From Sorghum bicolor (lineage: Eukaryota > Streptophyta > Magnoliopsida > Poales > Poaceae): 64,000 nt of DNA. Position 1 is the stretch's first letter, and each line of letters begins with the position of its first letter. The translations under genes were made by a program, and so were the position numbers. Where the stretch lies: assembly GCF_000003195.3 (NCBI RefSeq), contig NC_012871.2, positions 56,783,802-56,847,801 on the forward strand, written 5' to 3'. Shown here in pieces: positions 21,856 to 32,779 of the stretch. Below the pieces are notes generated by a model. That model had not been told where the DNA came from and did not search any database. It saw only the letters and a program-made list of their open reading frames with translations.

Positions 21856-24755
21856 GAAACATCTTCCCAATCTATTGGTCTCTCCAACATCACCACATTT
21901 GAGATCTCCAACCCCCTCTTCCTTTCTATTTACAAAAACTTTAAAAGGGTGGTTGTCGATGCATATGTCTATAATAAATATTGCAGATCTCGTTGAGCTA
22001 ATCTTGATATACAAAGGTTGGCGTCAGAGGGGAAACCACTTCGCCAACATAAACTGATGGTTTCCCAAGGACAAGCTTAGTGTCCTAAAATAAGCACTTA
22101 TCAGAGCGTAACATGACCTTGCCATATTGCCTTGTGTATTGAGCATATAAAGATAATTGTGAAAATATTCCTTCGGGTATTCTTGTCACTAACCTTTCCA
22201 TGATTGGAGCAAGAAGATCGGATGAACGACAAGCACAAGGTATGTCCAACCAATCATCATGCAACACTGAATTAAATTCATCCAAACTTGAATTTTGCAA
22301 AATTCAAGCTTGGGGGAGTACCTTACATAAAAACATCCTTTGCCATGTTGCTATGTTGGTTGTCCCTACCTTTGAGACATGCTCAATTTGCTAAATACTA
22401 ATCACACTACTTCATCTCCACTTGAGTAGATCTCTATAAATGCCATCATGCTACCTTTGTTTATCGTAGTAAGTGTTAGTTTGGAAGTACTGCACATACT
22501 TCTATTGGTTTTTAAATTAAGCATGGTGCTTAGGTTAAACAGCCTTCCTTAATCTGATTAGACATGAAGTCTAGTTTGGTTATTGAACTAAAAACTGCTT
22601 GTGTAGACATTGATATATTTTGTCGGACTAACCCCTGCAGAAAAACTTTCAATATCAATTTGGGAAGTCCTGAGATAAACTCACATCGGAGATGAAGAGA
22701 GAGACACATGAAGTGTAACAATGTGCACAAGAAAGACATAGCTCATTCATCATAGAGAGATGATCCATGGAAGGAGAGAAAGTACATAAACAAGATACAC
22801 AACCACTACGAACGGGAAGCTTCCACAAGGTGAGATGGTACCATCACTCTTCAATTAAGGTAACATCTTAAGATATGTGACTATCACTTTTATAAGCTTC
22901 ACCTTGGTTCTGGCGTTCACATAAATAAAGAGACAAACATGTATGATTTATAACTCCAAATTAACCAACCCAACTGATTCAGCATGTTTAGTCCTTTAAT
23001 CTTTGTTCCTAGTACTACCTCCATGATCCCACACTCCTAATCATATAGGCTAAAATGTTGCACATTCAATCTTTGGGAAGATATAAAGAAAAAGACATAT
23101 ACATAGATAGATTATCTTTCCATAAGGTTGAGCGATCTGATCCGACAAAAGTTTTAAGTGCTACACTCATGAACTTATCACCCATCAACTTTGTCTTCCT
23201 CCCTATGCTTAAGGATAGAGAAGAATAAATATACTTTTGCTTCTGTTGGTGTTTTCCGCCAACAGGACCCATGCACTTGATCTCTTCCTTGTCTCTATGA
23301 ACAGCTACACTTCGAGCAAAACATGGAGGAGTTTTCCAACTCCTAGACTCTACCAAGTGAAGGACCTAGATCTACGAGCACAAACACACTGAACAGGATG
23401 CTGCCAACGCCGCACTTCGAACTGCTGGGCAAACGAAGAACATGGGTGACACCGTATCAAGAGGAGCAGACGTCAAGATCCATATCTGAATCAAATGACG
23501 CACCTAAAGAATGAACACGGTGAGCAGTCTTGTTCAGAAGACTTAAAACATTGAACCCTCGCCGAAAAGTCAAATCGGTAGTTATCCATATTTATCCTTT
23601 CTGCATTCCCTTTTCCCTTAAATTATTTACTTTCCTTAAATGGCTTGTTAGTTAATCATGCTATCTTGAAAAGAAAATAAAAATATTAAAAATAATACCC
23701 CATGTGAGTATGCTCGTGGCATAAAACCCATAAGTACATTCAGTGTGGTGGCGTAAAAATAAAATAAATATATTCCTGTCCTATACAAATGAAAATATAA
23801 AAATAAATTTATGATCCTACCAAAGAGTGTAATATTTATTAGAGGAAACTCAACATGATAAAGGTAAAGAGATTTTATGCTAACACTTAACCAGTTCCAC
23901 AAAGCTTTGTTGTCTATTTGAGCTCCACATAATTCAAGGATCAAAGAAGACTAGCACACGGAGGACATCCTAATCGTTGTCAGGGTGCTACCGACATTCA
24001 AATACACCTCCGCCACCTGCTAGCTACATCAGAAAAAATTACGTCAAAATCCAGCTTGGGGGAGAACACCCCCATTTATCTAGCTAAGTGTTTATATTTG
24101 CGTTTATACTTTACTCAAACAATAAAAAGATGCATAATCAAAAAAACCCAAATAAAGATTTTGTGCTTATATGTTTGCTTAGTTTGCTATGTAAATAAAT
24201 AAAGTGTCTACGCCAAATTGAACTCCAATGATAAACTCTTACATGGATATGATGAATAGTTGCTCTGCCAAGTACCTAGTTTTCAAATTTGAGCTCTCTC
24301 TCAAGTTTAGACATAATTATTATAATTTAAAGATTGCTCTAAACCTAAACTTGTAGGAAGAGTACCTGATCAAAAGTCTAAGTCGTTAACGGATATGATA
24401 TGGGAAGGTTGAGCTGCTGTTTATGTGTTCCTAGAGATACTAGAATTCTGGAGAATTTTATCTTTGAAAATCTTTAAAATATTGTATGATGAATTCCTGT
24501 ATGATGAGAGTTTAAAATCCTACCACAGCCATATATACATACTTATTAGACTATGAACCATACATTTACTTTTTACTACTTATGAGCATTGAGTGTGGTC
24601 AAGGTGTGTAGACCCTTAGGAGCTTGTCATGCGGTTAAAATCAAGATTCACTTGCACGTTCACTCATACATGCTGCTTCTACTCCGGAAGTACGCATCCA
24701 TATACATCTAATCATTTCCATCTCCAGATTCACCCAAAATTATTCTACTCCTATC
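21856..24755 (+). other. Non-coding internal region of the Athila-like element
   Basis: About 2.9 kb without convincing ORFs. Purine-rich words of the type AAGCTTGGGGGAG (about 22308) and CAGCTTGGGGGAG (about 24053) recur; the same word precedes the second LTR at 40080-40090. From about 24230 the sequence parallels the minus-strand element at 15598-17040. The long untranslated 3' stretch is typical of Athila relatives, but envelope-like coding was not seen. Confidence 0.45.
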
Positions 24756-25813
24756 TGTCGAGGATATCAGTAAGGGGTAGCCCAACTGATGTGCATAACG
24801 AGAATATCCGTACGCCAGTCGAGGCCTTCAACTCGATGCCCTACCCAGTCATACGCGCGGTCCTCGACGACCATGGCCTCAAATACGGAAAGAGCGTCCT
24901 ACAAATCAACCATGGCTCGAGTGCGGCTACCATCGAATACGGAAAGAGGCTCGAACGAATCGGGAGGCGTCGAGCACAAGGACGCCGCCCGCCGCCTGAT
25001 GCGGGCACAAGAACTAGGGCATTTAATGCGCCTGCCGCATTCCCACCTAACCCGTCGGTCACGGGAAGCGTGATAGGGAACAGGCATCCATCCCGTCGTT
25101 CTTTATGCAGCCTTCCCCACCAAATAAGCTAGAGCACGGCAGGTTGCAGGGAATGGGTCGAGATGTCTAATCAAGATCCCCCTCGAGACGCCCAAGGTCA
25201 GCGCTCTAGCTATCCAGGCGTTATACGGCACCAGACCCTCGAGTATGCATGTTTCCTTCCTAAGGAAGGGTCAGGCGTCGACTGACAGCACTTCAACCGC
25301 TCCGACGTAGCTGCTATCACGACGTACAAGCGTGCGACGTATGAACCAGTCCAGGACGGCGCACAGAGTGGGATACAGGGGCACACGTAATCATCATCAA
25401 GCTACCAAGACAAGATGGCTCGAGACCACGCATGTACGGAAGCCTCGAGTAGGTCAGCGCGCCATACCTCTATCGATCCCTACTCTGACTCCTATACATG
25501 TACCCTAGGCCCCTCCTTGGAGCTATAAAGGGGAGGCCTGGGAGCGGATATGGGGGACGCGAGACAACACAACACACAAGCCATACATAGTAGAGCGAAC
25601 TCACTCCATCTCCATTCATACCCCGCTTGTATTCACCCCTGTACAAGCACTTAGGTGCAGAATAAACAAACTCTCCTCCCCCGCTGGACGTAGGGCCTTC
25701 TCTTGCCCGAACCAGGATAAATCTTTGTGTCTTTTTGTATCACCATCTGGGAAAGGGAGCACGCATACAAGTTTTACTAGTTGGTGTGACCCCCCGGGGG
25801 GAAAACACCGACA
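24756..25813 (+). repeat. 5' LTR of the Tat element
   Basis: Begins TGTCGAGGATATC and ends CACCGACA, with inverted ends TGTCG/CGACA. A palindromic CCCCCCGGGGGG occurs just inside the right end. A TATA-like TATAAAG lies at 25524-25530. From 24771 it matches the 3' LTR with few differences. Confidence 0.9.
25524..25530 (+). promoter_or_regulatory. TATA box in the 5' LTR of the Tat element
   Basis: TATAAAG in GGAGCTATAAAGGGGAGG. The 3' LTR has TATAAAAGG at the same place (38827-38833), so the 5' copy has lost one A. Confidence 0.6.
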
Positions 25814-25814
25814 C

Positions 25815-25833
25815 TTGGCGCGCCAGGTAGGGG
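25815..25833 (+). other. Primer binding site of the Tat element
   Basis: TTGGCGCGCCAGGTAGGGG starts one base after the LTR end. The position and the TGGCGC start fit a tRNA primer site. The tRNA was not identified. Confidence 0.6.
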
Positions 25834-25900
25834 TCCTGCGTGTTTTTCGCTGATTTCCCATTCCTTTCCAGATGGCCACTCTCATTTCGCCGATTCCACG

Positions 25901-27350
25901 GTGATTTGGTTTGGGAGTCTCGAGTTCATGTTTACTGGCTTCGGCTATGACATGATTTTGCTCTCGATCAAAGGACCGGGAGGAGCTCGCGTTGCGCCTA
26001 CACGGTTGAGGGCCCCGAGACGTCCTCGCCACCACGCCTCCCCGCCCAAGAAGAGGCGTGGACAGCACCACCATCGCCCTTCTGCCTCGTCACAACCGAA
26101 AGTTCGTGCCAGGCAGGAGATGGCACAGGAGCCGACAGCCCCGCACGCCGAAACTGCGTGTATGACGGCCCAACGCCACGAGGATCGCACGACGAGAGGA
26201 GGTGACGCGCCCCGCGCGCTTTCCCCCACCGCTACGCTACTTCCACATGGGTTGTTCGCCACAAGAAGAGCGCTGCCGTTCGGGCTAGACAACGCCGTAG
26301 CATCGCTCGCCAGGACGATATGTCCAAACGCCCAGACATACGTGGAAAGACCAATGGTCCTCCCACGCGACAATGGAGCACATCCGCAGATGTCCGAGCT
26401 GCCAGACTTCTCGCAGGTACGAGGCCTCCGCCGCCTAGGCCCTGGGCGGTACACGATTACCTCCCTCAGGCAGCGACCGTTGGAGGAAGGACGCGGATGC
26501 TTTTACGCCGCCGAGCCGGACTCCGACTCTGAAACCGACAGCTACGACCCTACTAGGGAATGCTTCCATATCGACGGGGCGGTGGAAACCACCGTCGAGA
26601 CACAAGACGCTGTTGCTGGCGGTCGAGTCCCACCAGCAAGGGAAGACCCCAGGATGCCTGGGAACGACGGTCAGGTCGACCCCCCTCCACAAGAAGACAG
26701 AGCCGCGCAAATTGCGCAGCTACGCGAGCTCAAAGCAAAGCTCGACGAGGATCGCGAGCGCCTTGTTCTGCTTGAACAGATCCTCGAGCAGGACCTGCCC
26801 TACCCGCCTAGCGGATGTGTCCGCAGACGGGCTCGAGAGGTACATAGGCAGATCATCAGAGATGAAGAGCCTGAGCAGCCCGTTAGTCGTTTCCCTCGAG
26901 CAGGCCAGAACGTCGTGGCGGCGACAATGCTGCTGCGTAATATGCCTGAACTGTCGAATTCCCAAGCGTGACGCATTCGAGATGAGGTGCAGACTCTGCT
27001 CCAAGTGGCAGCGGTTCAGCAGGCCGAAAGCTCGACCTCTCGACGTCGAGGAGCGGCCATAGAAAAGCGCGATGAGGCAGCCCACAACGAAAAGGAGGTG
27101 TCAGTCCATCAGCAGCCCCCCTCGAGGGAAAAAGAGCACGCTCGTCCTCCCCATCGACAACCAACGACGACACGACGCACGACGCGACATCAACGAGAAT
27201 CATCGTCGTCGGTATGGGGACGCAGAAGAGCGCGGTTACAGCGCCCACCGCGGCGGGAGATACGACAGCGACGAGGACCGGATGGCCCCGGAACCACCGG
27301 GTCCCCGGGTGTTCAGCAGGGCAATCCGCAGCACGCCGCTGCCTAGCCCG
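25901..27350 (+). pseudogene. Tat element gag, N-terminal part
   Basis: An open frame of 356 codons (25901-26971) ends at an in-frame TGA (26969-26971). The same frame continues open to about 27346. The product is basic at the start, then acidic, with a helical heptad-rich segment (QIAQLRELKAKLDEDRERL) likely to be a coiled coil. Near 27160-27356 the more protein-like reading moves to another frame (NENHRRRYGDAEERGYSAHRG), so a frameshift is likely. It leads into the gag core at 27358. Confidence 0.6.
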
Positions 27351-27357
27351 TTCTGAC

Positions 27358-30300
27358 CCCCGACCAGCATTGCAAAATACAACGGCGAGACCAAGCCAGA
27401 GCTATGGCTGGCAGATTTCAGGTTAGCCTGTCAGCTGGGAGGCGCTCGAGGGGACGATCGAGCTATCATCCGACAGCTGCCACTCTTCCTCTCCGACACC
27501 GCCCGCAGATGGCTCGAGGAGCTCCCGGCCAACCAGATCTATGATTGGGTCGATTTGGTCAGGGTGTTCGAGGGTAACTTTAAAGGGACCTACATACGGC
27601 CCGACAACTCATGGGACCTCAGCAAGTGCAAGCAGAAGTCAGGAGAAACTCTCCGAGAGTACGCTCGACGCTTCTCGAAGCAGTGCACCGAGCTGCCGCA
27701 CATCCCCGACCACGATGTCATCCTGGCCTTTATCTCAGGCACCACCAGTCGAGATTTGGTGTGGGAATTAGGCAGGAATCGTCCTCAGACCGTCGACGAG
27801 CTGATGGACGTAGTGGCAAACTACGCTGTAGGGGAAGAAGCAGTCGGCGCCTTCTTCAGCTACGAGGGAAAGAAAGGCAAACCGTCAGCCGATGATGACG
27901 ACGGCCCCAGTCGAGGACAGAAGAAGCACAAAAAGAAGAAGAAAACATGGCCGTTCCAGCGGGAGGACCTCGACGATGATCTCGTCGCTGCCATGGAGCG
28001 CAAAAGGCCTCGAGGCCCCCCAGAGGGGGCCATCTTCGACAAGATGCTAAAGGAGCCCTGCCCTTACCATAAGGGAGGGGCAACCCACAAGCTCGAGGAC
28101 TGTCGTATGCTAAAAAAGCATTTCGATGGTCTGGGGTTCAAGAAGGACGCGCGTGATGACTTGAAGAAAGAAAAGAGCGGCGACAAGGGGGACAGTAAAG
28201 ACGACGACGGTTTCCCTGCCGTCCACGACTGCTACATGATCTACGGTGGTCCCTCGACGCAGCTGACCGCGAGGCAACACAAGAGGGAACATTGTGAAGT
28301 CTTTGCGGCAAGAATGGCAGTGCCCCAGTACCTCAGCTGGTCGAGCACCCCCATCACCTTCGACCGAGACGACCACCCCGACAAGGTAGTCACTCCTGGC
28401 GTCTACCCGCTCGTCATCGACCCCATCATCGTCAACACGAGACTCTCAAAGGTGCTGATGGACGGCGGCAGCAGCCTGAACATCATCTACCTCGAGACCC
28501 TCGACCTCCTCGGCATCAACAGGGCGCAGCTCCAACCAAGCGCCGGTGGCTTCCATGGTGTCGTACCTGGGAAGAAGGCGTTACCGGTAGGTCGAATGGA
28601 CCTACCGGTCTGCTTTAGCATGACGGCCAACTTCAGAAAGGAGACCCTCACCTTTGAAGTGGTGGGGTTCTAAGGAACGTACCACGCCATCATCGCGCGC
28701 CCGGGTTACGCCAAATTCATGGCTATCCCCAACTACACCTACCTAAAGCTGAAGATGCCCGGGCCAAAGGGGGTCATCACCTTCAGCTCCTCCTACGAGC
28801 ACACGTACGAATGCGACGTCGAGTGCGTCGAATATGGGGAAGCTGTCGAGAGATCCACCAAGCTTGCCTCGAAGCTCGAGGCCCTGGCCGTAGAGGCTCC
28901 GGAGCCCAAGCGCCACGCGGGCAGTTTCAAGCCGGCAGAAGGAACAAAGAAGATCCCGCTCGACCCCAACGGCTCCGACGGCAAGGTGCTGACGATCAGT
29001 GCCGACCTCGACCCCAAATAGGAAGCCGTGCTCGTCGACTTTCTTCGTGCAAACGCCGACATGTTTGCATGGAGTCCCTCGGACATGCCAGGCATACCGA
29101 GGGAAGTCGCCGAGCACTACTTGGAAATTCGAGCCGGTTCCAAGCCAGTGAAGCAACGGTTGCGCCGCTTCGACGAGGAAAAGCGCAAGATCATTGGCGA
29201 GGAGATCCACAAGCTTTTGACGGCCAGATTCATCAAGGAGGTTCACCATCCCGACTGGTTAGCAAACCCTGTATTAGTTAAGAAAAAGAATGGGAAAATG
29301 AGGATGTGTGTCGATTATACAAGTTTAAATAAAGCATGTCCAAAAGTTCCTTTTCCATTACCACGTATCGATCAAATCATTGATTCTACTGCGGGATGTG
29401 AAACCCTTTCTTTCCTTGATGCGTATTCTGGTTACCACCAAATAAAAATGAAAGAGTCCGATTAGCTCGTGACATCTTTCATCACGCCTTTTGGGATGTA
29501 TTGCTATATAACCATGCTGTTCGGGCTTCGAAACGCGGGAGCCACATATCAGCACTGCATGCTCCATGTGTTTGGCAAACACATAGGGTCGACAGTCGAG
29601 GCCTACGTCGACGACATCGTCGTCAAGTCAAAACAACGGGGATACCTGATTTAGGACCTCGAGATCGCTTTCAGTTGCTTACGCGCCAACAAGATCAAGC
29701 TCAAACCCGAGAAGTGTGTCTTTGGTGTCCCCCGAGACATGCTCCTGGGATACATAGTCTCCCAACGCGGCATCGAGGCCAACCCCGAGAATGTCTCGGC
29801 AATCACAAGAATGGGGCCGATCCGAGACGTCAAGGGAGTGCAAAAGGTCACGGGATGTTTGGCGCCGCTGAGTCGTTTTATCTCGAAGTTGGGAGAAAAG
29901 GCGTTGCCACTATATCGGCTCTTGAAAAAAGCGGAGCGTTTATCCTGGACCCCCGAAGCCGAGGAAGCCCTCGATAATCTGAAGAAAACACTAAACTCTG
30001 CCCCGGTCCTGGTCCCACCCCAACCCGCAGAGCCTCAGCTTCTGTACGTTGCCTCGACGACTCAGGTCGTCAGTGCGGCGGTGGTGGTCGAGAGGCAGGA
30101 GGAGGGGCATGCGCTGCTGGTCCAGAGGCCAGTCTATTTCATCAGCGAGGTGCTCTCGGAGACCAAGGCACGGTATCCGCAGATCCAAAAGCTAATCTAC
30201 GCCGTGATCCTCGCCCGACGCAAGTTGCAACATTACTTCCTCGGCCACCCTATCACGGTGGTCTCGTCCTTCCCTTTGGGTGAGATCATCCAGAGTCGGG

Positions 30301-31890
30301 AGGCCACGAGAAGAATCGCTGAGTGGTCGGTCGAGCTCATGAGTGAGACCCTCACTTATGCGCCCTGCAAAGCTATCAAGTCACAAGCCCTGGTAGATTT
30401 CGTCGCGGAATGGACAGACTCCCAGCTCCCCCTGGCTCAAGTTCAGGCAGAGCCGTGGACGATGTATTTTGATGGGTCTCTCATGAAGACGGGAGTTGGG
30501 GCGGGCCTGCTATTCATCTCGCCCCTGGGCGTTCATATGAGGTATGTCATCAGGATACATTTTGCCGCATCTAACAAAGTCGCGGAGTACGAGGCCCTTG
30601 TCAACGGTCTGAAGATCGCCATCGAGCTAGGAGTCCGACGCCTCGACGTTCGAGGCGACTCCCAACTCGTCATCGACCAAGTGATGAAGGCTTCGAACTG
30701 CCACGACCTGAAAATGGAGGCGTACTGCAAGGAGGTCCGTCGACTCGAGGATAAATTCCACGGCCTCGAGCTCATCCACATCGCCCGTCGCTACAACGAG
30801 GCAGCCGACGAACTCACAAAGATCACGTCGACTTGAAGCACGATCCCATCCGACGCATTCTCAAGAGATCTACACATGCCGTCCATCGACTTGGGCTCGG
30901 GGGCTGGCGTCGAAGCCTCCCCCACCCAGCAAACGGACACCATCAAGGCACTGCTAGCGGCAGCCAAAGTAATGGAGGTGGAACAACGGCCTAGTCGACC
31001 GTTCGACTGGCGCACACCGTTCCTCGACTGCCTAATCCGTTGCGAGTTACCAGAAGATCAATCCGAGGCCTGCCGTATCGCTCGACGGGCCAAATCGTAC
31101 GTAATCTACGGCGAAGGCAACGTGCTATACCGACGAAGCCCGACGGGGATCTTGCAGCGCTGCATCACCATAGAGGAAGGCCGAAAACTCCTTGAGGATC
31201 TACACTCGGGGGCTTGTGGCCACCATGCTGCTCCGCGGACCCTCGTAGGGAATGCTTTCCGACAAGGCTTCTACTGGCCAACGGCCGTAGCTGACGCCAT
31301 CGAGCTCGTGCGCTCGTGCCATGGGTGCCAATTCTACGCCAAGCAGACGCATCTGCCCGCCCACGCTCTCCAGATGATCCCCATCACGTGGCCGTTTGCG
31401 GTGTGGGGGCTCGACTTAGTAGGACCTCTACAGAAGGCAGTAGGGGGGTACACCCACGTGTTGGTTGCCATCGACAAATTTTCCAAATGGATCGAGGTTC
31501 GACCCATCACAAACATCCGCTCCGAGCAAGCCGTCCTTTTCTTCACCGACATCATCCACCGATTCGGGGTTCCCAACGTCATCATCACCGACAACGACAC
31601 TCAGTTCACCGGCAAAAAGTTCTTGGACTTCTGCGATCGGCATCACATCCGTGTGAACTGGTCTGCAGTGGCCCACCCTCGAACTAACGGCCAGGTCGAG
31701 CGTGCCAACGGCATGATTTTGCAGGGGCTCAAACCGAGGATCTACAACTGTTTGAAGAAATTCGGCAAGAAATGGGTCGAGGAGCTTCCCTCGGTCCTAT
31801 GGAGCCTAAGAACGACGCCAAGCAGGGCCACAAAATACACCCCGTTCTTCATGGTCTATGGCTCTGAGGTCGTGCTCCCAATGGACCTCG
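27358..31890 (+). pseudogene. Tat element gag-pol: gag core, protease, RT, two RNase H, integrase
   Basis: One reading frame can be followed for about 4.5 kb, broken by in-frame stops at 28671 (TAA), 29019 (TAG), 29463 (TAG), 29652 (TAG) and 30834 (TGA). The gag core (LWLADFRLACQLGG, DWVDLVRVFEGNFKGTY, REYARRFSKQC) comes first, then a Cys/His knuckle-like CPYHKGGATHKLEDC. The protease motif is LMDGGSSLNIIY (Asp codon 28461). The reverse transcriptase has SFLDAYSGYHQI and YVDD (29604-29615). A diverged RNase H is followed by a second one starting MYFDGS (about 30462) with GDSQLVIDQ. Integrase has the HH..CC zinc motif, GLDLVGP, TDNDTQF and NGQVERANG (D, D, E). Three of the stops are TAG where Gln (CAG) would be expected, consistent with C-to-T decay. 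Confidence 0.88.
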
Positions 31891-32233
31891 ACTCAAAGCA
31901 TACAACGAGCAATCAAATAAGGAGACTCGAGAGAATGCGGTCGACCAACTCGAGGAGGCTCGAGACACGGCCCTCCTCAACTCCGCCAGATACCAGCAGA
32001 AGCTTCGACGCTACCACGACAAGCACGTGCGCAAGAGAGATCTGAATGTGGGCGACCTCGTCCTACAACGGCGGCAAAGCAACCAAGGACGCCACAAGCT
32101 GACTCCACCTTGGGAGGGCCCATACGTGGTGGCCGAAGTCCAGAAGCCGGGAACATACAAGCTTGCGGACGAAAAAGGGGCAACCTTCACCAACGCGTGA
32201 AACATCGAACAGCTACGTCGATTCTACCCCTAG
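31891..32233 (+). pseudogene. Integrase C-terminal part, frameshifted
   Basis: After about 31890 the integrase reading continues in another frame: AYNEQSNKETRE, RYQQKLRRYHDKHVRKRDL, VGDLVLQRR, WEGPYVV, GTYKLADEKG, and ends at TAG 32231-32233. A TGA at 32198-32200 stands where Trp is expected. The VGDLVLRR...GPY pattern is the C-terminal integrase fold. A small deletion near 31890 explains the shift. Confidence 0.8.
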
Positions 32234-32779
32234 AATTTCAAAGCTTTATGTTCCCATGTATATTCTGTACCAAGGCCTTACGAATGAATGCATGAATGAA
32301 TAAGATCTTTCCCTCGAGTAATTTACTTTTTCACGAATCAAAATCTCGACGTTAGAAGGGAGTACCAACTATGACACATCATAGTCAATACCCCCTCGGG
32401 GGCTAGCAGGGGGGTGGCCCCCCAAGTGTCGAAAAAACCAAATAATTCTTTCGTTCCTATCAATAAACCTCGTAAGGTCGAGTAGTAGAGGCACCTCGAG
32501 CCCCTTAAGGGCCGAGAGACAACGAGCCTGAGAACTCCTACGCCCCTGGGCTACGGAAACTCTACTCGCTTTCTTACCCTTGAGGCAATCGAGATCGCCT
32601 TAAACAAAAGACCTCGAGGAATACAAACATAGGCGCAAAGGGAAACAAAGGAGCCTCGAGCGGAAAGACGGGCAAACATTCACAGATGTTATAAGTCACT
32701 TAAAAACACAATATTACATAAGATAGAACGACAAAGTACTATACAAGGGGCCTAGGCACCCAGAGCAGGCTCACAGGCC
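32234..32779. other. Non-coding spacer between pol and the antisense ORF set
   Basis: No ORF. It contains CCCCCTCGGGGGCTAGC (about 32391) like the purine tract before the 3' LTR, and several CTCGAG words. Pol (plus) and the antisense ORF set (minus) converge here, so it may hold both 3' ends. Confidence 0.45.

Noticed and set aside
24629..25132. 167-codon ORF across the Athila-like/Tat boundary
   Set aside because: It crosses an insertion junction at 24756 with a defined target duplication, so it is a chance frame.
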